A stretch of 64,000 bases of DNA from Mucilaginibacter sp. (GCF_025359345.1 NZ_JANYGQ010000036.1:62001-126000); one strand, 5' to 3'. Positions 43,664 to 53,788 are shown, counted from the stretch's first letter. The notes: a model not told the origin generated them from the letters alone. Made by a program: numbers and translations.

Positions 43664-45313
43664 ATGTATTTGTACAACCTGCTGCAGTTTACTATCGGGC
43701 CGGGGGCAACATTTGTTTTATATCCACTGCTATTCTGGATAGTCATCGCCACTTCAATTAAACGCCTGCACGATTCGGGGCGCTCCGGGTATTGGCTGTT
43801 GGCTGTGCTGGTGCCGGTATTCGGGCCTTTGCTGCTCATTTGCCTGCTCGGTTTTAAAAAAGGTAGTTATACCAATAACTTTTATGGCACTGTGCCTGGA
43901 ACGGCGGCGGATTACCTGAAAAACGACGATGGCAAGGAAATCCCGCATTTAAAAACAGATGAGCGGATTATTGACGATGTAACCAAGCTTAACCCGGTTT
44001 TAGTTTCAAAAGTACACAGGCCGCAAAGCGTTGAGGAGGTTTGCGAAATAGTTAAAACCACCCCTGGCCCTATATCTGTGGGCGGCGGGCGTTTCAGCAT
44101 GGGCGGGCAAACTGCAAGTCCTCAAAGCACGCACATCGATATGCGGAAAATGAACCGGGTGCTTGAGTTTGACAAAACCGCGAAAACCATAACTGTACAA
44201 ACCGGTATCCGCTGGTGTGATATTCAACAATATGTTGACGAACAAAACCTGAGCGTTAAAACCATGCAAACCTACGCCAACTTTACCGTTGGCGGTGCGT
44301 TAAGTGTAAATGCGCACGGGCGTTATATGGGTTTAGGCCCGGTTATTTTATCTGTGTTATGGATTGATGTGGTTTTAGCGGATGGCACTTTAGTACATGC
44401 AAGCCCTACTGAAAATAAAGAAATATTTTATGGTGCCATTGGCGGCTACAACGGCATCGGCATTATTGTGCAGGCCGGGCTGCAATTGGCAGACAATTTG
44501 GCCGTTAAACGCGAGCACGAAAAAATGACCGTAAGCGACTACAAGGATTACTTCTTTATCAACATCCGCCAAAACCCCAAAGCGGTTTTTCACAATGGAG
44601 ATATTTATCCGCCCAAATATAAACGGCTGCGCTCGGTAACGTGGGTCGAGACAAATGAAAAGCCTACGGTTAAAACCCGGTTAATGCCGTTAAAGGAGTC
44701 GTACCCGCTGGAGCGTTATTTTCTATGGTCGTTTACCGAAACACCGCTTGGTAAATGGCGGCGTGAGTTTTTGATTGACCCGTTATTGTTTCGAAGCAAA
44801 AGGATACACTGGCGAAATTATGAGGCCGGTTATGATGTTGCAGAACTGGAGCCGCGCTCGCGTACCGACAGTACGTATGTGCTATTGGAATACTTTGTGC
44901 CGGTTAATAATTTTGAGGAATTTGAAAAAGCAATGGCCGAAATATTTATCCGGCATAATGTAAACGTGCTCAATGTTTCTATCAGGCATGCCAAAGCCGA
45001 CCCGGGATCGTACTTAGCCTGGGCGCGGGAAGAGGTCTTTGCTTTCGTAGTTTATTATAAACAAAGAACAGACGCGGCCTCGAAAGGAGCGGTTGCCGTT
45101 TGGACGCGCGAGTTGGCCGATGCGGTAACTGCTGTAAATGGTGCGTACTATTTGCCTTACCAGGTACATCCAACTACCGAACAGTTTCATAAAGCGTACC
45201 CCAACGCGCATAAACTCTTTGAATTAAAAGCAAAGCTGGACCCGGATTATAAATTCCGGAATATACTTTGGGATACCTATTACAAACCATTAAAACCAAC
45301 CAACAATGAGTAA
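43664..45313 (+). CDS. DUF805-FAD-dependent oxidase (VAO/PCMH family)
   Basis: 549 aa as annotated. Residues 1-75 are the C-terminal DUF805 part with membrane helices and RLHDSGRSGYW; residues about 100-245 are an FAD-binding (PCMH) domain with VGGGRFSMGGQ and GGALSVNAHGRYMG; the rest is the substrate domain of a sugar-lactone-oxidase-like enzyme (AREEVFAFVVYYKQR). A membrane-anchored flavin oxidase of unknown substrate, similar to aldonolactone oxidases. A true start upstream of 43555 is probable because half of the DUF805 lies out of frame. First gene of an operon: overlaps the next by 8 nt. Confidence 0.85.
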   Translation: MYLYNLLQFTIGPGATFVLYPLLFWIVIATSIKRLHDSGRSGYWLLAVLVPVFGPLLLICLLGFKKGSYTNNFYGTVPGTAADYLKNDDGKEIPHLKTDERIIDDVTKLNPVLVSKVHRPQSVEEVCEIVKTTPGPISVGGGRFSMGGQTASPQSTHIDMRKMNRVLEFDKTAKTITVQTGIRWCDIQQYVDEQNLSVKTMQTYANFTVGGALSVNAHGRYMGLGPVILSVLWIDVVLADGTLVHASPTENKEIFYGAIGGYNGIGIIVQAGLQLADNLAVKREHEKMTVSDYKDYFFINIRQNPKAVFHNGDIYPPKYKRLRSVTWVETNEKPTVKTRLMPLKESYPLERYFLWSFTETPLGKWRREFLIDPLLFRSKRIHWRNYEAGYDVAELEPRSRTDSTYVLLEYFVPVNNFEEFEKAMAEIFIRHNVNVLNVSIRHAKADPGSYLAWAREEVFAFVVYYKQRTDAASKGAVAVWTRELADAVTAVNGAYYLPYQVHPTTEQFHKAYPNAHKLFELKAKLDPDYKFRNILWDTYYKPLKPTNNE

Positions 45314-46157
45314 TGCATCAGCATTTAAAGCGGTTTTTAACAACACCAGGTGGAGCGACGATTTTTACCGCTTTTTGCAGGTGGTTTTTCACTTATACCC
45401 TGAAGATAAATTTCACCAGCTAATAAAAGAGGAAACAGCGGCTCATGCAACAGATGAAGAAATTTACACATCGGTGCAAAAAAAACTACCGGGTATAAAA
45501 CCGTTTTTTTCGGAACTTACTTATGCTTTGCCGGCGCTAAAAAAGCAAAAAAAGGAAATCGCGGGGCAGACGCTTTTGCTTTTGGGCGATAAAAAAGAAA
45601 TAAACGGGTATGTAGAGATCGGTTCTACCGGGCGGTATATTAGCAAACTGCGCAAATTGATAAAGGTAACTGAGCCTGTTTATTTATTGAATGATATCGC
45701 GCCGACTAATTCACCGGCCGATATTATGGAACGCGGGCAGTTGGCAAAACTAGGTACATTTATCCATTTGGATTACAGTCCCATTAACGAACAAATTGCG
45801 AACAGCAGCATTGATGTGGTTACCTGCAATATTGGACTGCACCATTGCCCCGTTGCTAAGCTTGACGGCTTTGTAAAATCAATTCACCGCATACTGCGGC
45901 CTGGTGGCTCATTTATCATCCGCGACCACGATGTAAAAACGCCGGAGATGGCCACATTTGTATCGTTGGTACATACTGTATTTAATGCCGGCTTAAACGA
46001 AACGCTTGAGTTCGAGAAAAAGGATTTTAAAAACTTTAAACCTGCCGACGAGTGGGCGGCAATTATAACCAAAGCAGGGTTTAAAGATACTGGTGCGCGG
46101 ATATTGCAGGATAACGATCCCTCAGACAATACATTAATGCTTTTTATCAAAATATGA
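45306..46157 (+). CDS. Class I SAM-dependent methyltransferase
   Basis: 283 aa. SAM-binding region with GYVEIGSTGRYI in the motif I position, followed by SSIDVVTCNIGLHHCP and LRPGGSFIIRDHD, of the ubiE-like class I fold. The motif I glycine pattern (EIGSTGR) is slightly divergent. Overlaps the FAD oxidase by 8 nt and the next gene by 4 nt (ATGA), so the three are co-translated. Substrate unknown; a lipid or small-molecule target is possible, from the membrane-linked neighbours. Confidence 0.88.
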   Translation: MSNASAFKAVFNNTRWSDDFYRFLQVVFHLYPEDKFHQLIKEETAAHATDEEIYTSVQKKLPGIKPFFSELTYALPALKKQKKEIAGQTLLLLGDKKEINGYVEIGSTGRYISKLRKLIKVTEPVYLLNDIAPTNSPADIMERGQLAKLGTFIHLDYSPINEQIANSSIDVVTCNIGLHHCPVAKLDGFVKSIHRILRPGGSFIIRDHDVKTPEMATFVSLVHTVFNAGLNETLEFEKKDFKNFKPADEWAAIITKAGFKDTGARILQDNDPSDNTLMLFIKI

Positions 46158-47251
46158 GGCGGTTGCGAATTTTAACCTGTGTTGCACTGGCACTGGCTTT
46201 TATAACTTTTGTTATAAAAAACCGGCAGCCGGCAACTATTGTGCCCGGTAGGAGCCTGCTGGTTGATAAAGCCTGGCTTAAAACCAACCTGCACCCTTTA
46301 ACCCCACAAAAGAATGTACGCCCGCCCGACCAAACGTTTTTAACCTACCCTGAATGGTTCCTGGTATTTAGCCCGGCCGAGCAGGCCGATTATTTTAAAA
46401 CGCATACCACCACCACGTTCCCTTATATGAAACATATAGACCAGATGTGGAAGGGCTATGACGTGGTTTACGACCAGCTAAAGGGCAACTATAAATTTAA
46501 CACCGGATACCATGTAATGATATTGATTATTGCCGGCAGCACCACGGTTGAATACAGCATAAAATCGTTATATGAAACGGTGGTTGGGCGCGTTACTGAC
46601 CCGCCGGGCGGCCAGTCAGTGACCGATGAGGACCGGTTTAATGCCGGTTATATGAGCAGCTATGTTAAGTTTATTGAAGATACACCATGGTACGAATATG
46701 ATTTTAACAGCCAGCTAAAATCGTTATGGACGAACACATCGTTTTTTGGTCCGCATTTTTTTCGGAAGATGGAACGCAAATATTATCTCACTACCGAGTT
46801 GATGGTTAAAAGCGGCTATGGTTGGTTGATAGGTTTAGGAACAAAATCGGCGTATGAAACAGCTTTGCTCAACACATCCGTAATAACCGATAAACTGCCT
46901 GCTGATCTCGCGAACTTTCCGGAAATTAAAAACATTAAGAAACTGCCGGATGGAACTATTTTGATGGACTTGCCCCGGTATGCCCGATTTAGCCCTGCAG
47001 TAAATAAACTGGCCCAAAGCGGCATCAGCTTCAAAGAAATTGCGGGTAATAATAATGCCATAATGCTTACTGTGCTAACAACTGCACAATTGGCAAACAC
47101 AGCCGATTTTAAGATATTGTTTACGCAGCCGATACAAACCAAAAAGGGCCTAAGCCGCATTGCCCTGGTTACAACCGTGGGAGGGCTAAGCGGCACGGTG
47201 CTTTCGCTCTATAAAAGCAAGGTAAAAATTGAACACATTTATGATTATTGA
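46154..47251 (+). CDS. Membrane-anchored protein of unknown function
   Basis: 365 aa, not recognised. One N-terminal transmembrane helix (residues 8-20), then a soluble region with TYPEWFLVFSP, DQMWKGYDVVYDQL, YSIKSLYETVVG and a C-terminal hydrophobic patch (LVTTVGGLSGTVLSLY). No catalytic signature known to me. It is the last gene of the FAD oxidase-methyltransferase operon, overlapping the methyltransferase by 4 nt, so it is probably a functional partner in the same pathway. Confidence 0.8.
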   Translation: MRRLRILTCVALALAFITFVIKNRQPATIVPGRSLLVDKAWLKTNLHPLTPQKNVRPPDQTFLTYPEWFLVFSPAEQADYFKTHTTTTFPYMKHIDQMWKGYDVVYDQLKGNYKFNTGYHVMILIIAGSTTVEYSIKSLYETVVGRVTDPPGGQSVTDEDRFNAGYMSSYVKFIEDTPWYEYDFNSQLKSLWTNTSFFGPHFFRKMERKYYLTTELMVKSGYGWLIGLGTKSAYETALLNTSVITDKLPADLANFPEIKNIKKLPDGTILMDLPRYARFSPAVNKLAQSGISFKEIAGNNNAIMLTVLTTAQLANTADFKILFTQPIQTKKGLSRIALVTTVGGLSGTVLSLYKSKVKIEHIYDY

Positions 47252-47287
47252 ATTATTGAAGGATCAGCAAGATATTCTTATACGTTG

Positions 47288-47317
47288 TATTTTCATTGCC
47301 AAAAACAAATGAAAATA
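47288..47317. promoter_or_regulatory. Inverted repeat upstream of the sugar dehydrogenase gene
   Basis: TATTTTCATT (47288-47297) and AATGAAAATA (47308-47317), perfect 10+10, loop 10 nt, 35 nt before the start codon. AT-rich; may be an operator or a weak terminator of the preceding operon. Confidence 0.3.
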
Positions 47318-47351
47318 TAACGGGTTTAAAATTAAGCACAACCAATTTATT

Positions 47352-48671
47352 ATGAGCATTAACCGCGGCGCAGTGATAGCGGCCATAGCAGTTATGGTAA
47401 CGGCCGGCTGCACCTTCAATAAGCCCGATCCCTCAAAAGCAGATAACATAGTTACCGATGCCAAACAGCAGGTTAAGCTGCCGCCGCCGTACCAAACAAA
47501 ATCAACCCGGAAATTTTGCGAGGTTATTGGCTGGCCAAAAGGTAAAACGCCCGTTGCGCCGGCGGGATTTAAGGTGAATTTATTTGCAGATGGGCTGAAT
47601 AACCCGCGTAATATTTTGGTTGGAGCCAATGGCGACATTTTTGTGTCTGAAGCCAATACCGAAATATCAGGGATTAAACGCGTCGGTGCTAACATTATCG
47701 GTGCAAGCGCAGCGCAAAACTTTAACAAAAGCGCTAATCGAATTACTTTGCTGCGCGATACCAATGGCGATGGAACCGCAGACGTTAAAAGCACCTTTTT
47801 GGGCGGACTAAACCAACCATACGGCATGCTGATTTTAAACAATTGGTTTTACGTAGCCAATACCGATGCGCTGTGGCGATATCCTTACAAAGCAGGTGAA
47901 ACCCGAATAACCGGTTCCGGCCAAAAGCTACTGGATTTACCTGCGGGAGGGTATAATAATCACTGGACACGTAATTTAAGGGCAAGTAAAGATGGCAGCA
48001 AAGTATACATTTCGGTAGGCTCGGGCACCAACGATGCTGAACATGGCATGGAGATAGAGGCCCGCCGTGCAGACATTTTAGAAGTTGACCCGGAAGGCAA
48101 ACACGAACGTATTTATGCCAGCGGCCTGCGCAATCCAGCCGGAATAGATTTTGTACCTCAAACCCAAGTTTTGTTTACAACTGTAAACGAGCGGGATGAT
48201 TTAGGCGATAACCTGGTACCCGATTATCTGACCAGCGTGAAACAAGGCGGCTTTTATGGCTGGCCTTACGCTTACTTCGGTCAGCATGAGGACCCCGATC
48301 ATGCAGGCGAAAATCCGGAGATGGTAAAAAAATCTATTGTACCTGATTTGGCGCTGGGCTCCCACACAGCATCGTTGGGTTTGGCCTTTTACACCGGTAA
48401 CAAATTCCCGGCAAAATACCGGGGCTGTGCGTTTATTGGCCAGCATGGCTCGTGGAACAGCTCGAAAATAGTGGGCTATAAGGTGGTTTTTGCGCCGTTT
48501 AGCAATGGTAAGCCGACCGGCGCCATCGAAGACTTTTTAACAGGCTTTATTGCGGACCAGGCCAAAGGAAAAGTATACGGTCGTCCGGTAGGGATAGCCG
48601 TGTTGCCGGATGGCTCTGTATTAGTTGCTGATGATACCAGTAATAAAATTTGGCGGGTAGCGATGAAGTAA
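47352..48671 (+). CDS. PQQ-dependent sugar dehydrogenase (sorbosone-type) lipoprotein
   Basis: 439 aa. Lipobox VMVTAGCTF. Six-bladed propeller type: GFKVNLFADGLNNPRNILVGANGDIFVSEA, repeated VFVSEANTE-like blades, YASGLRNPAGIDF and PVGIAVLPDGSVLVADDTSNKIWR. Oxidises a sugar or aldose in the periplasm with PQQ, passing electrons to the chain. The PQQ synthesis genes are not in the window. 100-nt gap after the three-gene operon and its own upstream palindrome suggest separate control. Confidence 0.92.
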   Translation: MSINRGAVIAAIAVMVTAGCTFNKPDPSKADNIVTDAKQQVKLPPPYQTKSTRKFCEVIGWPKGKTPVAPAGFKVNLFADGLNNPRNILVGANGDIFVSEANTEISGIKRVGANIIGASAAQNFNKSANRITLLRDTNGDGTADVKSTFLGGLNQPYGMLILNNWFYVANTDALWRYPYKAGETRITGSGQKLLDLPAGGYNNHWTRNLRASKDGSKVYISVGSGTNDAEHGMEIEARRADILEVDPEGKHERIYASGLRNPAGIDFVPQTQVLFTTVNERDDLGDNLVPDYLTSVKQGGFYGWPYAYFGQHEDPDHAGENPEMVKKSIVPDLALGSHTASLGLAFYTGNKFPAKYRGCAFIGQHGSWNSSKIVGYKVVFAPFSNGKPTGAIEDFLTGFIADQAKGKVYGRPVGIAVLPDGSVLVADDTSNKIWRVAMK

Positions 48672-48695
48672 GGGCGAATTGCATTCCGGCCTTGC

Positions 48696-48799
48696 CATCC
48701 GACAACGGATGAGTTTGACACAAGCAAGCCTGTAAAGCGTTCCATTTTTACACGCGGAACACCCGGAACGCTGTGAAACACGCTGATTATCAGTGTTTC
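48696..48799. terminator. Run of three hairpins after the sugar dehydrogenase gene
   Basis: CATCCG-ACAA-CGGATG (48696-48711); AGCGTTCC and GGAACGCT (48736-48743, 48765-48772); GAAACAC...GTGTTTC (48775-48781, 48793-48799) with CTGA/TCAG inside and a T-rich stretch after. At least the last is a plausible terminator. The remaining sequence to 49089, 418 nt in all from 48672, shows no gene I can support. Confidence 0.5.
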
Positions 48800-49089
48800 T
48801 ATTTTGCGAGTGGCCAAAAGGTTTAAGTGGCGCTGGTAAATTACTAAGACATTAGCCTTATTTCGAACGCTCGCTACTTTAAGAATTTTAACGTCAAATA
48901 ATAAAATGAAAAACATCGGCGTTCGAAGTTTCAATATTCATTATTTGATTTTTTCCTCGGGTTGCCACGGCATGGAATGCTATTCGTCCCTACAAATCAC
49001 CTCATCTCAGCAGCTTATCAAAATCTCGCAGCATACACTCACCCTGTTTTATAATAAATACTCTATTTTTGTTTTCCTGATTACCCCCA

Positions 49090-51156
49090 ATGACTCGACT
49101 CCTGTTTTGCCTTTTTTTTGCTTCTATTTTGGTACATACTGCAAGTGCCCAGCATTTAGCTGATTCGGGCAAAGTGGATACATTAATAATTACCGGGCCG
49201 GTAACAATTCATGGCTATCTGTCGCCGATATTCCTGCCAAATGTACCTGCATCGGTAAGCTATATCGGCAAAGCACAATTAGGCCTGCAGCCTGATAATT
49301 CATTTGTTTCGGTATTAAATACAGTGCCGGGTGTCCGTGCCGAAGAACGCTCGCCGGGCAGCTACCGTTTGTCTATCAGGGGTAGCCTGCTCCGGTCGCC
49401 GTTTGGTATACGCGACGTAAAGATCTATTACGATGAGATACCACTTACCGATGCAGGCGGCAATACCTACCTGAATGCGCTCGACTTTAACAGCATCAAT
49501 CACATCGAGATATTAAAAGGTCCGGACGGCAGTTTATTTGGCGCAAACTCGGGCGGGGTGGTTTTGCTGAACCCGGTTAATTTGTACGATCACAACAATC
49601 ATGTTTCTGTTGGGCTAAACGGCGGTTCGTATGGTTTGCTACATGAAAATGCTGCCATCCAAAATGTAAGCGGCAATTACCAGCTTAATTTAAACCAGGG
49701 CTACGAAACATACCACGGTTACAGGCAGCATAGTGACATGCAGCGGCATTTTATACAAATGGGAAACCGTTGGAAATATAATGATAACGACCAGTTGCGT
49801 GTGCTTGGCTTTTATTCCGATTTAAATTATCAAACGCCCGGCGGCTTAACGCTGGCACAATACCAGGCCAACCCACAATCGGCCAGGCTGGCTACAAAGT
49901 TTACGCCCAGTGCAATCGACCAAAATATCGGCATCACTACAAAAGTACTGCTGGGCGGCGTGGTTAACGAATTGCACATTAGCCACCAGTTGCGCAATGT
50001 GTTGTCGGTTTACGGCACTTATGTTGATTTTTCGAACCCATTTATTACCAATTATGAGCAGCGTTACGAACGAACTTACGGCATGCGTACCTATTTTGAA
50101 TTGAGCAGCGAACCTTTGTCAAACTACTCGTGGAACCTGGATTTGGGACTTGAATGGCAACAAACCAACTCCGACGATAACAACTACGGCAACCGCAAAG
50201 GGGTAAGAGACACAGCACAAACGCTGGATAAGATAAACACCAACCAACATTTCTTCTTCACCCGTTATGCACTTGATTTGTATAACCGTTTCCATATTGA
50301 AGCCGCACTCAGCTTAAACTTTTACGATTACAAATTCAGGAATGTATACCCCAATAACGAAGCTGCGTTTACCAACCGCCATTTTACACCTCAGCTGATG
50401 CCGAGGGTAGCTCTTTCTTATAATTTGACGAAGGATTTTATCTGGCGGGCATCTGTAAGCCGGGGTTATTCGACACCAACCACTGCCGAGATACGACCGA
50501 CGGATAACATCATTAACACCAACCTGCAGGCCGAACATGGATGGAACTATGAAACAGGTTTCCGTATCCGCAATACAGACGAGACGATAGCACTGGATGT
50601 TTCTGCTTTTTACTATGTGTTGAAAAATGCAATTGTGGTGCGGAACAATGCTAATGAAACCACCTATTACATTAATTCCGGTGGTACGCACCAGCCGGGT
50701 GTCGAGTTGTATTTCTCTGATTGGCTGGTACGCCGCAATAGCACCAGCTTTTTACGAGGGCTGCAGTTTAACGAATCGGTAACACTTGATAAATTTACTT
50801 TTACGGGCAATAACGATAGTAACAAGCTTACCGGAGTGCCGCCGCAGGTTGTTATCTCAAGCTTGCAATTCAGGTTCCCGCAAAATACTTATTTGTTTTT
50901 GGAGCATAACTTTACCGGCCGTATCCCGCTTAAAGATGATAACACTGTTTTTGCATCGCAATATAATTTGCTGGAAGCCAAAGCCGGCTGGGCCATTAAG
51001 CTAAACCGCAAAACCAAGCTGGACATATACGCCGGCGCGGGTAATTTATTGAACCAAAAATATAGCCTGGGGAATGATTTAAATGCGGTGGGAAGCCGGT
51101 TTTATAACCCTGCGCCGCCACGCAATTTTTACATTGGTTTTAACGCAGGGTTTTAA
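49090..51156 (+). CDS. TonB-dependent receptor
   Basis: 688 aa. Signal peptide ends TASAQ. Plug domain from about 40 (VSVLNTVPGVRAEERSPGSYRLSIRG, IEILKGPDGSLFGANSGG), then a beta-barrel to a terminal aromatic (PPRNFYIGFNAGF). Lacks the carboxypeptidase-like N-terminus of SusC. Probably imports a siderophore or other large ligand; no substrate gene lies nearby. It is 418 nt after the sugar dehydrogenase, so co-transcription is uncertain. Confidence 0.93.
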   Translation: MTRLLFCLFFASILVHTASAQHLADSGKVDTLIITGPVTIHGYLSPIFLPNVPASVSYIGKAQLGLQPDNSFVSVLNTVPGVRAEERSPGSYRLSIRGSLLRSPFGIRDVKIYYDEIPLTDAGGNTYLNALDFNSINHIEILKGPDGSLFGANSGGVVLLNPVNLYDHNNHVSVGLNGGSYGLLHENAAIQNVSGNYQLNLNQGYETYHGYRQHSDMQRHFIQMGNRWKYNDNDQLRVLGFYSDLNYQTPGGLTLAQYQANPQSARLATKFTPSAIDQNIGITTKVLLGGVVNELHISHQLRNVLSVYGTYVDFSNPFITNYEQRYERTYGMRTYFELSSEPLSNYSWNLDLGLEWQQTNSDDNNYGNRKGVRDTAQTLDKINTNQHFFFTRYALDLYNRFHIEAALSLNFYDYKFRNVYPNNEAAFTNRHFTPQLMPRVALSYNLTKDFIWRASVSRGYSTPTTAEIRPTDNIINTNLQAEHGWNYETGFRIRNTDETIALDVSAFYYVLKNAIVVRNNANETTYYINSGGTHQPGVELYFSDWLVRRNSTSFLRGLQFNESVTLDKFTFTGNNDSNKLTGVPPQVVISSLQFRFPQNTYLFLEHNFTGRIPLKDDNTVFASQYNLLEAKAGWAIKLNRKTKLDIYAGAGNLLNQKYSLGNDLNAVGSRFYNPAPPRNFYIGFNAGF

Positions 51157-51205
51157 AACGGTTCATAACAAAGGCAACCTCACATGCCCATGCTACAATA
51201 TGTTG

Positions 51206-53788
51206 TTAGGGAGTAACAGCCTCTGAAACGTTACCACCACGCCCTTTAGTATCAAAAGCTCGGAACTTTATTACATTTCCATCGTTTGTAACAGCATCGT
51301 TATACGGTTTGCTTTTTTCATCGGGGTCTTTGCCATTGGTGGTATACCTGATAATTAAGCCCGGAAATTGCACATTCGCTGCATCCTTTCCATCCTGTAA
51401 CACAACCCCCGGCTTGGGAACTCGGTAATTATAGCCGCCGTTAAAATAGCTCAACCTGGGCAACTCGCGTTTGCCCAGCACATTTAAAAAGCTCGACCAG
51501 GCAATATTGTACAGCGAATCGCTTTTTGCGGTGTTTTTCTCGGTTGCCCAATCAGGGTCTTTAGCCCAAGCCCGCTCGGCAAAGCCTAACAGGCGGGGCA
51601 GCAGCATATATTCCAAACGTTCGGTGCTTTTTATGTTCTCGCCCCAAACGGCACTCTGGATACCGAGGATATTACTTTTGCCATATTCGGTAAGGCGTTG
51701 TTTGCCAATAAAGATATTACGGTTGAGCGGCAGGCCATCCCTGTCGACCTTTGCGTTTTTAAAATAATCGAACGGAATAAACGAGAAAGGTTTGTCTATA
51801 TCAGAAAACGCACCCCAATAATAGCCCGGCTCATCGAATGATTTGTAGTGCGCCATGTCGAAATACAAATTGGTAACTGGCGTCAATACGGTTTTGTAAC
51901 CGGCATTGGCCAGCTTATAGGCCAAATCCTCGTTGCCGCCACCAAGTGTATTGTTCCATACTTCGGCCTGCAGGTGCTCGGGCATAAAATCGGGATTAGG
52001 AACATAAAAAGGCTGCCCGTCCAGCGCGGTTTTGCGCAGCGCCATTTCTTCCCATCCTGAGAGATAAAGCCCTTTTGCTTTTATCAGCTGGTTAACACGG
52101 CCATAAAAGTAATACCATAAATCGGCGGTGCTTTTTATTTCGGGGTGGGTAGCTTTAAGCGCCAGGTAAGCCGGCGATTTTTCCCAAACATGGGCAGGCA
52201 CTTCATCACCACCCCAGTTAATGGTTTTTAAGGGGACGCCGGCATCTTTGTACATGCTCACAATATCGCCGATAACCGTCTCCACAAAATTATAGGTTGA
52301 TGGCAGCGATACATCAATTACGTTATCTGTCCAGTATTGCGCAGTGCTATATTCCGATTTGTCACCCGGGTCGTACAGTAAATATTTTTCGGCTTCGGCT
52401 TTTTTGCCTTCGGCCATTAGTCGGTCGTACCGTGCATTCATCGATTTGATGGCTGCGCGGGCGTGACCTGGGGCCTCAATTTCGGGCATCACCATAATAT
52501 GCAGCTTATCGGCATATTTTAATATCTCAATAAAATCGGCGCGGGTATAAAAACCGGTGCCTGTTTTGTTATCCAGCTCGCCGCCCGAGCCATGCGATGC
52601 AGGCAGAAAATGCTTGCTATCCAGCGAATGCCCACGACGGCCGCCAACTTCGGTCAATTCGGGCAATGATGGTATTTCCAACCGCCAGCCCTCATCTTCG
52701 GTAAGGTGCATGTGGAACACGTTTATTTTATAAAGCGCCAGCACATCCAGCACCCGGAAGATTTCTTTTTTGGGTTGGAAGTTGCGGCCGACATCCAGCA
52801 TAAACGCGCGGTAGCCAAAGCGGGGCTCGTCTTTTACTTCTACGCAAGGAATTTGGATTGCTCTTTGTATATGAACCCAGGCGGATGGGGGCACTAAAGA
52901 GAAAAAAGATTGAATCCCGTAAAACATGCCGGCTGGAGTGGATGCAATGATAGTGACACCATTTTTTACAATCAGTTCGTACCCTTCCGGACCAATATTT
53001 GCGTCATATTTAAAAATTATCTCTCCATCACCGGGCATGGAGGGGTGACCGGGGTACAGGGGTTTGGTAATGGACAATAGTTTATCCATCTGTTTGCTAC
53101 AGTAATTGACCTCATTATCAAAATTGATTCCAGTTGCTCGGGAGGAAGCGTCAAGTCCTATAACCCACTTTGCATTATCTGTAAGTGTTAAAAAACCTCC
53201 CGTCTCCTTATAGCTCACAGGTGTCGGAAAAATCTTTGTCAGCTGCTGCTCCGGAATATCAGTGATAATTTTATTCTGATCATAAACTATTGCCGGTGTA
53301 ATTAAGCCAGGATAGGTGGGTTTAAAAGGCTTAATAGTAAATGCGCCGGTATTATAACCTTTATCGGGCTGGCTATCCCAAACCACATAAAAACCTTCGG
53401 GGCCATCGGTTATGGTAACTACAGGGTCTTCGTCGATAAACTCTATCCGTACAGACTTGCCAGGTTTTAAGTCGGTAAATGTTGCGGTTGGTGTAAGACT
53501 GAATAAGTCGCCGTTTACAAATTTAATGGTGGCATTGCCCGTAACGGTTTGTTCGGCAATTAAACGCGCGGAATTAAAATACATTTTCCAGCCGGTAGCA
53601 GGGAATGTCGCCTTACCATTGTTGGTGATGGTAATTGCGTTTAGTGCCTGCCCCTTTTTGGGGCTATCGTTTTGCAGCGCCTCCCAGGTAATACTGAGGT
53701 CGCGGGTATTAAACTTTGGCTCGTCAACAGGCTTGGCGGCTACACTTAAGCAAAAGGCTGCCATTACAGCCACAAGAAAATATCGCAT
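51206..53788 (-). CDS. Beta-N-acetylhexosaminidase (GH20)
   Basis: About 860 aa from the ATG at 53788, which gives a clean signal peptide (FLVAVMAAFCLSVAAK); the longer frame has no signal. N-terminal chitobiase-like sandwich domains, GH20b region, then the catalytic barrel with INWGGDEVPAHVW (Asp-Glu at about 524-525), GWEEMALRK and EVWNNTLGGGN. The C-terminal domain (IRYTTNGKDPDEKSKPY) is of the chitobiase C-terminal type. Removes terminal GlcNAc from chitin or glycans in the periplasm or outside. Converges on the TonB gene, 49 nt from its stop. Confidence 0.95.
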   Translation of the reverse strand: MRYFLVAVMAAFCLSVAAKPVDEPKFNTRDLSITWEALQNDSPKKGQALNAITITNNGKATFPATGWKMYFNSARLIAEQTVTGNATIKFVNGDLFSLTPTATFTDLKPGKSVRIEFIDEDPVVTITDGPEGFYVVWDSQPDKGYNTGAFTIKPFKPTYPGLITPAIVYDQNKIITDIPEQQLTKIFPTPVSYKETGGFLTLTDNAKWVIGLDASSRATGINFDNEVNYCSKQMDKLLSITKPLYPGHPSMPGDGEIIFKYDANIGPEGYELIVKNGVTIIASTPAGMFYGIQSFFSLVPPSAWVHIQRAIQIPCVEVKDEPRFGYRAFMLDVGRNFQPKKEIFRVLDVLALYKINVFHMHLTEDEGWRLEIPSLPELTEVGGRRGHSLDSKHFLPASHGSGGELDNKTGTGFYTRADFIEILKYADKLHIMVMPEIEAPGHARAAIKSMNARYDRLMAEGKKAEAEKYLLYDPGDKSEYSTAQYWTDNVIDVSLPSTYNFVETVIGDIVSMYKDAGVPLKTINWGGDEVPAHVWEKSPAYLALKATHPEIKSTADLWYYFYGRVNQLIKAKGLYLSGWEEMALRKTALDGQPFYVPNPDFMPEHLQAEVWNNTLGGGNEDLAYKLANAGYKTVLTPVTNLYFDMAHYKSFDEPGYYWGAFSDIDKPFSFIPFDYFKNAKVDRDGLPLNRNIFIGKQRLTEYGKSNILGIQSAVWGENIKSTERLEYMLLPRLLGFAERAWAKDPDWATEKNTAKSDSLYNIAWSSFLNVLGKRELPRLSYFNGGYNYRVPKPGVVLQDGKDAANVQFPGLIIRYTTNGKDPDEKSKPYNDAVTNDGNVIKFRAFDTKGRGGNVSEAVTP

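Noticed and set aside
48906-49163. Plus-strand 85-aa frame
   Set aside because: Overlaps the TonB gene start in another frame and lacks composition or motif support.
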